A DNA stretch of 34,026 nucleotides from Paracoccaceae bacterium (lineage in GTDB: Bacteria; Pseudomonadota; Alphaproteobacteria; Rhodobacterales; Rhodobacteraceae), in contig REER01000049.1 in assembly GCA_007694945.1 (NCBI GenBank), positions 1-34,026 of the forward strand. The letters are read 5' to 3'. Under the pieces are notes generated by a model. It saw nothing but the letters and a program-made list of their open reading frames with translations, did no database searches and was not told where the DNA came from. Of this stretch, positions 15,649 through 23,533 are shown piece by piece. Position numbers and translations under genes: made by a program. Position 1 is the stretch's first letter; each line of letters starts with the position of its first letter.

Positions 15649-18060
15649 ATGATCGTGGTAATGAAAGCCCAAGCGCCGGATAACGAACGCATCGCGCGTG
15701 TCTTTTGCTGCGGGGTCGGACGTGATGCAGTGGCCAGCGCCCCTGTCCCGGCACGGCCCAAGCCGCGCAGCCATGATGATGGTCCAGATTGCGGGCCTTT
15801 TCACGGAGGTCTCGGCGGACCGAATTTCGCGCGTAACCTGCGGGGGCATTTCGACCGCTGGCAGTTGGAGCCCGGACGCCACGGCACTCAGCGCATCGAC
15901 GCTGCGTTTCTCATGCTGCGCTGGCAGGAAGAGAATGGGCGGCGGGGCTATCGGCGTCTGAATATCGGCCCGGAGGGTTTCAAGGCGCAGCATCGGCGGG
16001 TTGCAGCGCTGTTTCCTTTTCTGATCGAGGAATACACCGATCCCGACCTGCCCCTTGTCGTAACCCTGACAGCCTTTTCTCCGATCATCCCGGGCGACAC
16101 TCCCCTCGCGCACTGGCCGGTCACGCTGTTTGATGTAACACTGACGCCCCGCGCAGGGGCGGGCCGGTTGACAGCGGCGGTCGGGATGATCTGGCCGAAC
16201 CTTCTCGGCTGGCACCTGCCTGAGCTGACTCCTGCGCGACGCGGCGCACATCTTTGGCCGGACCAGAGCCATTCCGGGCAGATCCACCATGCTGCGCCCG
16301 ACTACCCGGGGATGATCGGTGTGGTGCAGACGCATGCTCCCGAGCTTGACCTGCCGCCCCCCAACCCAGCAGGCGAGGTCGCCTTACTTGCCGCGGGCAT
16401 CGACTGGGACCTAGAGCGCGCAGTCAGTTTCAAGGCGGATCAAAACGCCCTTGGACGCCCGGATGCAGAGCAGAAATTCACCCTCGCGCATGTCGAGGCG
16501 GCTTTCGCCTCGGGCGCGGGCTGGGAGGGGTATGATCGCAGCTGGTCCGCGCATTGGCATGAACCACTTGCCGCGGCCGTTGCGGGGCGTTGTGTTCTGG
16601 ACAGCACGCGACATCTGTGCTTCTGCCTTGCGATGGATATCCCGCAGGTGCGCTTCGGCATGGGACGCCGCTGGTGGCGCGCTTATTGCGCGACATGGGG
16701 GCGCGAGGGCAATCAGGCCTCGGCGATGGCAAAGGCCGCAGTGCAGGAGGCAGATAGCTGGTTGGGCCGGATTGATGCATGGCACACAAGCATGCTGCGC
16801 GCACTGGGCGCAGATGCAGGAAGCATGATAAACGCCCTTGGTTTTCTGAGCGGTGGCGGGGCCGCATCGCTGGCCGGGCCAGTCCACGCCCCTAGAGAGC
16901 CAAAACCCTTGAGCGGCCCCGCGCATTTTGCACTGCTCGAGGGCATTGACTCAGGCTATTACTACTACAGCACGCTCGATCTGTGGGTCTATGCCTTCCC
17001 TGCCCTGTCGCTGACCTTCCCTGATCTGGCCGAAGCTGTGTTCCGAGATTTTCGCGACAGCATCAGCGCCACCGATGCGACCGAGCGCCCGATCTACCGC
17101 GATCAGCGCTTCGCCCCGATTCTGGTGCCGGGCAAGCTGCCACATGATCTCGGCTGCCCCGCCGAAGACCCGTTTATTCGCCTGAACGGCTATGTCATGC
17201 GCGATGACCCAAACCTGTGGAAAGACCACAACCCGGCCTTCATCATCGCCCACGCCCTGCATCGACACCTGACCGGCACACATAGTGACACTGCCGAATT
17301 CGACCTGCTCTGTGCGGCCGCAGAGTTCACCATCACACAGGATCGGGAAGGCACTGGCGTGCCGCCGCATGATGCCTTCGGCGACAGCACATGGGATAAT
17401 CTGCAGTTTCGCGGCCATTCGTGTTACGGCGCAGGACTCTGCCTTGCCGCATGGGCCGCGCTTGCGCGCGATGCGCATCGCTTGGGTCGCGACGCTGATG
17501 CTCAGCGTTTCGCGGAACTTGTCGAACACGCGAAACAGGCTATGGCCGGACTTTGGTGCAGGAAGGGGGGCTTTTTCCGCACCGCGAGCGAGGGGAAGTA
17601 TCGAAATGCAACGCAAAGCGATGCCCTTCTGGGGCCGCTTTATGCCCGCCTTGCCGGTCTGGGCGATCTGATTGACCCTTCCCGCGCCCGACAGCACTTA
17701 CGCGCAACCTTCGCACGCAATTTCGACACAGATGCACAGCGCGCAGTCGGCCCGCTACTGGTCGCGGACCCTGCCATCATCCGCTATGCGCAGGATGGGG
17801 GCGAGGAATTGCAGGTCAATGAGGTCATTGTCGGCTCTGCCCATATCTTCGCCACCTGCCTGAAGGTGTGGGGCCTTGAGGCCGAATACCGGGCGATGCG
17901 CGAGGCGATAACGCGCCATGAGGCGCGCGCAGGCTTGCAATTTCGCACGCCTGCGGCATGGGATGCCGAAGGGCAATTCCGCGCGCCGCTCAACATGCGC
18001 CCGATGGCCATATGGGCGAGCGCCATCGCAACGTCCGCAGCAAGGGAGTCTGCCGCATGA
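15649..18060 (+). CDS. GH116 family glycoside hydrolase (bacterial GBA2-like)
   Basis: A protein of up to 803 residues resembling the GH116 family (human GBA2 and thermophilic beta-glucosidase/beta-xylosidase). The N-terminal part holds GGLGGPNFARNLRGHFDRWQ, the family's start motif. The (alpha/alpha)6 domain aligns at LLEGIDSGYYYYSTLDLWVYAF, where Glu431 fits the nucleophile, at WKDHNPAFI, and at GDSTWDNLQFRGHSCYGAG, where Asp583 fits the acid/base. No signal peptide is seen, so it is probably cytoplasmic and would act on imported glycosides. GH116 enzymes are retaining beta-glycosidases. The start is uncertain: ATG 15649 and 15661 and a later GTG near 15730 are possible and none has a good ribosome site. 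It overlaps the regulator gene by 4 nt. Confidence 0.85.
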   Translation: MIVVMKAQAPDNERIARVFCCGVGRDAVASAPVPARPKPRSHDDGPDCGPFHGGLGGPNFARNLRGHFDRWQLEPGRHGTQRIDAAFLMLRWQEENGRRGYRRLNIGPEGFKAQHRRVAALFPFLIEEYTDPDLPLVVTLTAFSPIIPGDTPLAHWPVTLFDVTLTPRAGAGRLTAAVGMIWPNLLGWHLPELTPARRGAHLWPDQSHSGQIHHAAPDYPGMIGVVQTHAPELDLPPPNPAGEVALLAAGIDWDLERAVSFKADQNALGRPDAEQKFTLAHVEAAFASGAGWEGYDRSWSAHWHEPLAAAVAGRCVLDSTRHLCFCLAMDIPQVRFGMGRRWWRAYCATWGREGNQASAMAKAAVQEADSWLGRIDAWHTSMLRALGADAGSMINALGFLSGGGAASLAGPVHAPREPKPLSGPAHFALLEGIDSGYYYYSTLDLWVYAFPALSLTFPDLAEAVFRDFRDSISATDATERPIYRDQRFAPILVPGKLPHDLGCPAEDPFIRLNGYVMRDDPNLWKDHNPAFIIAHALHRHLTGTHSDTAEFDLLCAAAEFTITQDREGTGVPPHDAFGDSTWDNLQFRGHSCYGAGLCLAAWAALARDAHRLGRDADAQRFAELVEHAKQAMAGLWCRKGGFFRTASEGKYRNATQSDALLGPLYARLAGLGDLIDPSRARQHLRATFARNFDTDAQRAVGPLLVADPAIIRYAQDGGEELQVNEVIVGSAHIFATCLKVWGLEAEYRAMREAITRHEARAGLQFRTPAAWDAEGQFRAPLNMRPMAIWASAIATSAARESAA

Positions 18061-19109
18061 CCGAGCATCGCCAGCGCCGCTCGACCCAGCGCACAACCAT
18101 GAGCGATGTGGCGCGCGTCGCCGAAGTCTCGCCCTCCACAGTGTCGCTTTTCCTGCGCGAGCCCGATGCGGTCTCCGAAGCCCGCAGGCAGCGCATCCAG
18201 CGCGCCATCGACAGCTTGCGCTATGTGCCTAATCGTATGGCCGGTTCGCTGGCGGCGGCCTCGACGCGCGTCGTGGGGGTGATTGTTCCCTCGCTGGTCA
18301 ACAGCTTCTTTGCCGAGACCGTCAGCGCGCTGCAATCGGCGCTGATGGCAAACGGCTATCAGATCCTGATAGGGCACACCAATTATGACGCGGCCCGCGA
18401 GGAAGAGCTCGTGCGCACCTTTCTCTCCTGGTCCCCTTCTGCCATCGTGCTCACCGGGCTGGGGCATAGCAGGGTGACGCGCCAGATGCTCGAAAGCTCC
18501 AGCGTCCCCGTGGTCGAGATGTGGGAGGCCGGACCACAGCCCATCGACCTGATGGTGGGGTTCTCGCATGCCGATGTCGGGCGGCTCCAGACCCGCCACC
18601 TGATCGAGCGGGGGTGTCGGTCGATTGCCTTTATCGGCGCACAGCTCGACAAGGATGGGCGCGCCGCCCAGCGCGCGCAGGGCTATCGTGATGTGCTGAA
18701 TTCGCATACCACGCTGGCTCCGCCCGAGATTGTAATCGCCGACGCGCAAAGCGCTTCTGCCGGGGCCGTGGCGTTTGGAGCCCTTCTCGACAGGCGGCCA
18801 GAACTCGACGGTGTGGTGTTCTCCAATGACATCCTTGCCCTGGGCTCCTTTATGGAGGCCCAGCGCCGCGGCATTGCTATTCCCGAGCGGTTGCGGATGA
18901 TCGGATTCGGCGGGCTCGACTTCACCTCGGAAACTGTGGCCGATCTATCGACCATCGTACCGCCCCGGCGCGAGATCGGCGAACATGTTGCCGAGATGCT
19001 ACTTGCGCGCATCGAAGACCGCGAGACCCAGACGCGCATCATTCTGGACCCGGTTCCAGTGTACCGTCGCAGCACAGACGGCTCGAACACCAAGAAACGT
19101 ACAGCCTGA
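18057..19109 (+). CDS. LacI/GntR-type (LacI family) transcriptional regulator
   Basis: A 350-residue LacI-family repressor, closest in appearance to the gluconate repressor group. The helix-turn-helix lies at residues ~15-40 (MSDVARVAEVSPSTVSLFL), followed by the hinge region (YVPNRMAGSLAAASTRVVGV) and a periplasmic-binding-protein-like ligand domain to residue ~340. ATG 18057 overlaps the GH116 stop (ATGA), so the two are translationally coupled; an internal ATG at 18099 begins exactly at the helix-turn-helix and is an alternative. It probably responds to a sugar or sugar acid of the pathway. The likely target is the palindrome at 12561-12576 before dctQ. Confidence 0.93.
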   Translation: MTEHRQRRSTQRTTMSDVARVAEVSPSTVSLFLREPDAVSEARRQRIQRAIDSLRYVPNRMAGSLAAASTRVVGVIVPSLVNSFFAETVSALQSALMANGYQILIGHTNYDAAREEELVRTFLSWSPSAIVLTGLGHSRVTRQMLESSSVPVVEMWEAGPQPIDLMVGFSHADVGRLQTRHLIERGCRSIAFIGAQLDKDGRAAQRAQGYRDVLNSHTTLAPPEIVIADAQSASAGAVAFGALLDRRPELDGVVFSNDILALGSFMEAQRRGIAIPERLRMIGFGGLDFTSETVADLSTIVPPRREIGEHVAEMLLARIEDRETQTRIILDPVPVYRRSTDGSNTKKRTA

Positions 19110-19130
19110 CTCTCTTGTCCCGTCATCTGC

Positions 19131-19850
19131 TCATACATCAGCTTGATAATACAGGTTGTCAGTTCGTACGCAGGACTTGCGCAACTCGATGGGGCTGCCA
19201 TTGTAGTCCAGCGCAACCCGCGTAATCTCCAAAAGCGGTGCGCCGGGCGCAACGCCCAGTTCGCGCGCCTCTATGGCATCGGCGGTAACTGCCCGCAACT
19301 GTTCCTGCGCACGGTGGACAGTGGCGCCGAACTCGGTCTGATAGAGCTGGTAGAGGGTGTTGGGCAGGATTTCGGGGGCGTGTTCCAGCGGCGCGAAACG
19401 AGCGGCGTCAAGCAGGATGTGCTCGTAGAGTATAGGCACCCCATCTACTTCCCGCACGCGGCTAATGCGGATGACGGCAGCGCCCTCGGCAAGGCCAAGC
19501 AGGCGCGCATCCCACTCTTGCGCGCGCTCGCAGGCCCGTGACAGCACCCGGCTTTCAGGCTGCATGGTGCTGCCATCCTTGTGTCGCAGGTTGAAAAAGC
19601 GAAACAGGACAGCATCGCTGTCATGGCTCGCAACGACTGTGCCCTTACCCTGCCTGCGCTGCACAACGCCCTCAGCCGCTAGGTCCAGAAGCGCCTTGCG
19701 CAGGGTGCCTACGGCGACGCCATACTCTTCGGCCAGACGCGTCTCGGGTGGCAGATAGGTCCCGGGTGACCATTCGCCAGAATCGATCCGCGCCATGATC
19801 ATATCGCGCAACTGTCGATGTAGTGGTTGAAGAATGGGGCGGGCCGTCAT
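19131..19850 (-). CDS. GntR family regulator, HutC subfamily (UTRA domain); candidate sulfolactate regulator
   Basis: A 239-residue regulator with an N-terminal winged helix (residues ~8-75: YLPPETRLAEEYGVAVGTLRKAL, then GVVQRRQGKGTVV) and a C-terminal UTRA ligand-binding domain (~90-232), the HutC layout. AGGAGG lies 8 nt before ATG 19850. It is divergent from the dehydrogenase-suyA-suyB genes across 73 bp that hold a perfect palindrome. On the minus strand this sits just upstream of a consensus TATAAT, so autoregulation is likely. By position it is the regulator of the desulfonation operon and, via the related site at 2971, of the TTT transporter. The effector is inferred to be sulfolactate or a related acid. 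Confidence 0.92.
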   Translation of the reverse strand: MTARPILQPLHRQLRDMIMARIDSGEWSPGTYLPPETRLAEEYGVAVGTLRKALLDLAAEGVVQRRQGKGTVVASHDSDAVLFRFFNLRHKDGSTMQPESRVLSRACERAQEWDARLLGLAEGAAVIRISRVREVDGVPILYEHILLDAARFAPLEHAPEILPNTLYQLYQTEFGATVHRAQEQLRAVTADAIEARELGVAPGAPLLEITRVALDYNGSPIELRKSCVRTDNLYYQADV

Positions 19851-19862
19851 GCGATATCCTCC

Positions 19863-19896
19863 TTGACGATGCGATATTATATAAACTATATAGTTT
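19863..19896 (+). promoter_or_regulatory. Promoter of the dehydrogenase-suyAB operon with GntR operator
   Basis: TTGACG (19863-19868) and TATATA (19887-19892), 18 nt apart, form a plausible promoter for the plus-strand genes. The -10 lies inside the perfect 14-bp palindrome AAACTATATAGTTT (19883-19896). On the other strand a consensus TATAAT (19876-19881) serves gntR. One bound dimer could thus control both directions. A near-copy occurs at 2971-2984. Confidence 0.65.
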
Positions 19897-19923
19897 TACA
19901 ATACTCAGGGAGACGAAGCTAAT

Positions 19924-20931
19924 ATGCCGAGTGTCACGATCAGCCCGGATGCCGCCGAACAGCTCGTCCGCGCAGCCTTCACAGCGGCGGGAATGACCGA
20001 GGCCCTCGCGCTTCCGGCCGCACGAGCGCTGGTTCAGGCCGAGCAGGAAGGGCTGGCCTCGCATGGTCTCGCGCGGGTTCCGTTCTACGCCGCGCAGATG
20101 CGCGCGGGCAAGATCGCGCCCGATGTTGTGCCACAAGTCAGCCGCGACGGGGCCGTGATCCGGGTAGATGCGAGGTTCGGCCTCGCCTTTGCCGCCATCG
20201 AGGCCGGAGCAGAGGCCGCAAGGCAGGCGTTGCGCGAGCAAGGCCTCGCCGTTGTCAGCATCACCCATTCGCATCATTTCGGAGTGGCCGGTCAGGCAGT
20301 CGAGCCCTTTGCCCGCGAAGGTCTGCTTGCCCTCGCGCTTTCGAATTCGCCTGCGGCCATGGCCCCTTGGGGCGGCCATCGCGCGCTTTATGGCACGAAC
20401 CCGATCGCCTTTGCCTGCCCGCGCGCGACAGGCGCGCCGCTGGTGATCGACCTTTCGCTGAGCCATGTCGCGCGCGGCAAGGTGATGCTGGCGCAGAAAT
20501 CCGGCCAGCCCGTCCCCGAAGGCTGGGCGCTGGATGCGCAAGGAAACCCGACCACTGACGCAGATGCCGCGATGTCCGGCACCATGGTGCCATCGGGCGG
20601 CGCCAAGGGGGCCGCGCTGGCGCTGATGGTCGAGTTGCTGACCGCCGGGCTTGCGGGTGCAAACTTTGCCTTTCAGGCCAGTTCGCTTTTCGATGACAAG
20701 GGGCCCGCGCCCGATCTGGCGCATTTCATCCTCGCGCTCGACCCCGCCCGCTTCGCGCACGGTTTCACGGACCGCGCCGAGACCATGTTCGCGGCCATCG
20801 AGGCACAAGACGGCGCCCGCCTGCCTGGCGCGCGCCGTTTTGCAGAGCGCGCCGAACGCGCCGAGAGCATCCAGATTTCGGAACAGCTTCATGACACGTT
20901 GACAGGCCTTGCACAGGGCGTTGTCAGCTAA
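19924..20931 (+). CDS. Ldh2/MDH2 family dehydrogenase; ComC-type (R)-sulfolactate dehydrogenase candidate
   Basis: A 335-residue NAD(P)-dependent oxidoreductase of the LDH2/MDH2 family (PF02615), which has its own fold instead of a Rossmann domain. Family motifs are EGLASHGLARVPFYAAQMRAG near residue 40, ITHSHHFGVAGQAVEPFA near residue 115, and MAPWGGHRALYGTNPIAFACP near residue 143. Members reduce or oxidise malate, lactate, ureidoglycolate or sulfolactate. ComC, the (2R)-3-sulfolactate dehydrogenase, is in this family, and suyA-suyB follow directly (16-nt gap). Here it would interconvert sulfopyruvate and (R)-sulfolactate, the SuyAB substrate. The family call is firm and the substrate is inferred from context. 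Confidence 0.88.
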   Translation: MPSVTISPDAAEQLVRAAFTAAGMTEALALPAARALVQAEQEGLASHGLARVPFYAAQMRAGKIAPDVVPQVSRDGAVIRVDARFGLAFAAIEAGAEAARQALREQGLAVVSITHSHHFGVAGQAVEPFAREGLLALALSNSPAAMAPWGGHRALYGTNPIAFACPRATGAPLVIDLSLSHVARGKVMLAQKSGQPVPEGWALDAQGNPTTDADAAMSGTMVPSGGAKGAALALMVELLTAGLAGANFAFQASSLFDDKGPAPDLAHFILALDPARFAHGFTDRAETMFAAIEAQDGARLPGARRFAERAERAESIQISEQLHDTLTGLAQGVVS

Positions 20932-20947
20932 CCCAAGGGAGAGAACC

Positions 20948-21244
20948 ATGATCGCAAACACGCATCCACAATTGCTTGTCCATGACAAGGCCGACAATGT
21001 CGGTGTTGTCGTGGTCGAAGGTCTTACTGCTGGCACGGACATGCTCTGTGTCTGCACCGAAGACAATTCCGATTTCCGCCTGACTGCCAAGGCCGATATT
21101 CCAATCGGCCACAAGGTGGCACTCAAGGAACTGAAAGAAGGCGATACCATCATCAAATACGGCGAAGATATCGGCAAGATGGTCGGCCCCGCTGAAACCG
21201 GCGGCCATGTCCACACCCACAACCTGAAAACCAAACGCTGGTAA
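20948..21244 (+). CDS. suyA: (R)-sulfolactate sulfo-lyase small subunit SuyA (UxaA N-terminal/SAF domain)
   Basis: A 98-residue SAF-domain protein like the N-terminal part of altronate dehydratase: the pattern IPIGHKVALKELKEGD, KYGEDIG and GGHVHTHNLKT is typical. In SuyAB, as in split UxaA-type enzymes, this small subunit pairs with the large catalytic subunit encoded next. ATG 20948 follows AAGGGAGAG; an upstream in-frame GTG lies inside the preceding gene. The complex splits (R)-3-sulfolactate into pyruvate and sulfite. The alternative reading, altronate dehydratase small subunit, is less likely because the large subunit lacks UxaA-like sequence details and an anion exporter follows. Confidence 0.82.
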   Translation: MIANTHPQLLVHDKADNVGVVVVEGLTAGTDMLCVCTEDNSDFRLTAKADIPIGHKVALKELKEGDTIIKYGEDIGKMVGPAETGGHVHTHNLKTKRW

Positions 21245-21256
21245 GGAGCGCGCATC

Positions 21257-22438
21257 ATGGCATTCGATTTCACGCAAGAAACCGTCAAGGCATGGCGCCG
21301 CGAGAATGGCCGCGTCGGCGTGCGCAACCATGTGCTCATCCTGCCGGTGGACGATATCTCCAACGCCGCCTGCGAGGCTGTGGCCAATAACGTCAAAGGC
21401 ACGATGGCAATTCCTCACGCATATGGCCGCCTGCAATTCGGCGAGGATCTGGACCTGCATTTCCGCACAATTATCGGCACGGGTGCAAACCCGAATGTGG
21501 CCGCTGTGGTAGTAATCGGGATCGAGCCGGAATGGACCAAGATCGTCGTCGATGGCATCGCCGCAACCGGCAAGCCGGTCGAGGGGTTCTGGATCGAGCA
21601 GAATGGCGATTTCGAGACCATCCGCAAGGCAAGCTGGAAGGCCAAGGAATTCGTCCATTGGGCAACCGAGTTGCAGAAAGAGGACTGCCCGCTGACCGAT
21701 CTCTGGGTTTCGACCAAATGCGGCGAATCCGACACCACGACCGGGCTGTCCTCCTGCCCCACAGTCGGCAACATGTATGACAAGCTGATCCCGCACGGGC
21801 TCTATGGCGTGTTCGGCGAAACCTCCGAGATTACCGGGGCCGAGCATATCTGCGCAAAGCGGGCTGCCAGCCCCGAGGCGGGCGAGAAGTTCATGAATAC
21901 CTTCCAGGCCTATCAGGATGAAGTCATCGAGCCTTTCAAGACCTCGGACCTGTCCGACAGCCAACCGACCAAGGGCAATATTCTTGGCGGCCTCACCACA
22001 ATCGAGGAAAAGGCACTGGGGAACCTCGAGAAGATCGGGCGGACCTCGACCTATATCGACGTGCTGGAACCCGCCGAAGCACCCGCCAAGGGCCGGGGCC
22101 TCTATTTCATGGACACCTCGTCAGCCGCTGCCGAATGCGTGACCCTGATGGCGGCTGCGGGCTATGTCATCCACACCTTCCCGACCGGGCAGGGCAACGT
22201 GGTGGGCAACCCGATTGTGCCGGTGATCAAGATCTCGGGCAATCCGCGCACCTTGCGGACCATGTCCGAGCATATCGACGTTGATGTGACGGGCGTGTTG
22301 CGCCGTGACATGACCATCGATCAGGCTGGTGATGCGCTGATCGAGATGATCAAGCGCACCGCGAACGGGCGCCACACGGCGGCCGAGGCGTTGGGCCATC
22401 GCGAATTCTCGATGACCAAGCTCTATCGTTCGGCCTGA
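21257..22438 (+). CDS. suyB: (R)-sulfolactate sulfo-lyase large subunit SuyB (UxaA C-terminal family)
   Basis: A 393-residue protein of the altronate/galactarate dehydratase C-terminal family. It begins with the family motif [20 protein letters not shown], then has [21 protein letters not shown] near residue 75 and [20 protein letters not shown] near residue 155, where UxaA has a KCGGSD-type sequence. [19 protein letters not shown] and [18 protein letters not shown] follow near residue 280. To my recollection this set fits SuyB better than sugar-acid dehydratases. It desulfonates (R)-3-sulfolactate to pyruvate plus sulfite with SuyA in an Fe-dependent lyase. AAGGAG precedes the ATG, and the gap to suyA is 12 nt. 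The downstream exporter supports sulfite production. Confidence 0.83.
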   Translation: MAFDFTQETVKAWRRENGRVGVRNHVLILPVDDISNAACEAVANNVKGTMAIPHAYGRLQFGEDLDLHFRTIIGTGANPNVAAVVVIGIEPEWTKIVVDGIAATGKPVEGFWIEQNGDFETIRKASWKAKEFVHWATELQKEDCPLTDLWVSTKCGESDTTTGLSSCPTVGNMYDKLIPHGLYGVFGETSEITGAEHICAKRAASPEAGEKFMNTFQAYQDEVIEPFKTSDLSDSQPTKGNILGGLTTIEEKALGNLEKIGRTSTYIDVLEPAEAPAKGRGLYFMDTSSAAAECVTLMAAAGYVIHTFPTGQGNVVGNPIVPVIKISGNPRTLRTMSEHIDVDVTGVLRRDMTIDQAGDALIEMIKRTANGRHTAAEALGHREFSMTKLYRSA

Positions 22439-22462
22439 TCAGAACGCAGCAATACAGCCAGA

Positions 22463-22486
22463 CGGGCGGGCCGCGCGGCCCGCCCG
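22463..22486 (+). other. GC-rich hairpin between suyB and the exporter gene
   Basis: An 11-bp inverted repeat, CGGGCGGGCCG / CGGCCCGCCCG, lies 24 nt after the suyB stop and 24 nt before the next start. There is no T-run, so transcription probably continues into the exporter gene; the hairpin may act as an attenuator or stabilise the suyB mRNA end. Confidence 0.55.
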
Positions 22487-22510
22487 CTCCGTGATGGTGG
22501 GGCCAGCAGA

Positions 22511-23515
22511 ATGATGGACCGCGCGCGCACTGCGATTGCCCCGTTGGCACCGGGGCTGATGCTGGCCGCAACGATTGCCGCCGCCGCAAGCTTTCTGGGC
22601 GCGCATTACGATGCGCCTGTGATGCTCTTTGCCCTCCTGATCGGCATGGCCTTCAATTTCCTGCACAAGGACGGCCCCTGCCACGCGGGAATCGAATTCG
22701 CCGCGAAATTCATTCTACGTCTTGGGGTCGGGTTGCTCGGTATCCGCATCGCGCTGGACGATCTTGCTCAGATCGGTCTGTCCGGTGCTGCGATTCTGGC
22801 AGGGCTGATTGTCCTGACGATAACTACCGGCTTCATCGCCGCGCCGCTCTTCCGCCGTCAGTGGCGGTTCGCGCTGCTCACGGGCGGTTCGGTCGCGATC
22901 TGCGGAGCCTCGGCCGCGCTCGCGATTGCCGCTGTAATCCCACATAACGACAAGACCGAGCGCAACACGCTCTTTACGGTGATCGCCGTAACGGCCCTGT
23001 CAACCATAGCGATGGTGCTTTACCCGCTCCTGTTTCAGGTCTTGGGTTTCTCCGAATTGCAGCAGGGCTTTCTGCTCGGTGCCACGATCCATGATGTGGC
23101 GCAAGTGGTGGGGGCGGGGTTCTCGGTGTCGGACCGCGCTGGCGAGATCGCAACCATCACCAAGCTCTTTCGCGTGGCGATGCTGCCGGTGATCCTGATC
23201 GCAGTGGTTCTGGTGTTGCGCATGACCCAAATCGGCAAGGGCGAGGGGCGCATCCCACTTCTGCCGTGGTTCATGATGCTGTTTCTCGCGCTGGTGGGGA
23301 TCGGGAGTGCGGTCGAACTGCCGCAGGGGCTGGTCGCGCAGGTCGAGACGGCCTCGCGCGCCTGTCTGGTGACGGCCATTGCAGCGTTGGGGGTCAAGAC
23401 GTCGCTGAAGGCGCTGCGCGAGGTGGGCGGCGGGCATCTCGCCATCGTCGTGATCGAGACACTCGCGCTGCTGGGTCTCGCAATCGGCGCACTTCTGTTT
23501 CTCGACATCTTCTGA
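22511..23515 (+). CDS. YeiH/UPF0324 family putative sulfite/sulfate exporter
   Basis: A 334-residue membrane protein with about ten hydrophobic segments, of the YeiH/UPF0324 family (PF03601). Visible family patterns are FAAKFILRLGVGLLGIRIAL near residue 60, GGSVAICGASAALAIAAVI near residue 125, QGFLLGATIHDVAQVVGAGFSVS near residue 185 and IAALGVKTSLKALREVG near residue 300. Members next to desulfonation genes are regarded as sulfite or sulfate exporters. Its position as last gene of the suy operon fits removal of toxic sulfite made by SuyAB. ATG 22511 and 22514 are both possible. Transport direction and substrate are inferred, not shown by the sequence. Confidence 0.85.
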   Translation: MMDRARTAIAPLAPGLMLAATIAAAASFLGAHYDAPVMLFALLIGMAFNFLHKDGPCHAGIEFAAKFILRLGVGLLGIRIALDDLAQIGLSGAAILAGLIVLTITTGFIAAPLFRRQWRFALLTGGSVAICGASAALAIAAVIPHNDKTERNTLFTVIAVTALSTIAMVLYPLLFQVLGFSELQQGFLLGATIHDVAQVVGAGFSVSDRAGEIATITKLFRVAMLPVILIAVVLVLRMTQIGKGEGRIPLLPWFMMLFLALVGIGSAVELPQGLVAQVETASRACLVTAIAALGVKTSLKALREVGGGHLAIVVIETLALLGLAIGALLFLDIF

Positions 23516-23533
23516 GGCATTTCAGACGCGACA

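Noticed and set aside
19672-21402. 576-codon minus-strand frame
   Set aside because: It crosses gntR, the intergenic operator, the ComC-like gene and suyA; none of its sequence looks like a protein family.
20948-22438. Reading the two UxaA-family genes as altronate dehydratase (uxaA split)
   Set aside because: No hexuronate genes (uxaB, uxaC, exuT-type) are near; the large subunit lacks the usual UxaA sequence and the neighbours fit sulfolactate metabolism better. It is kept only as the alternative.
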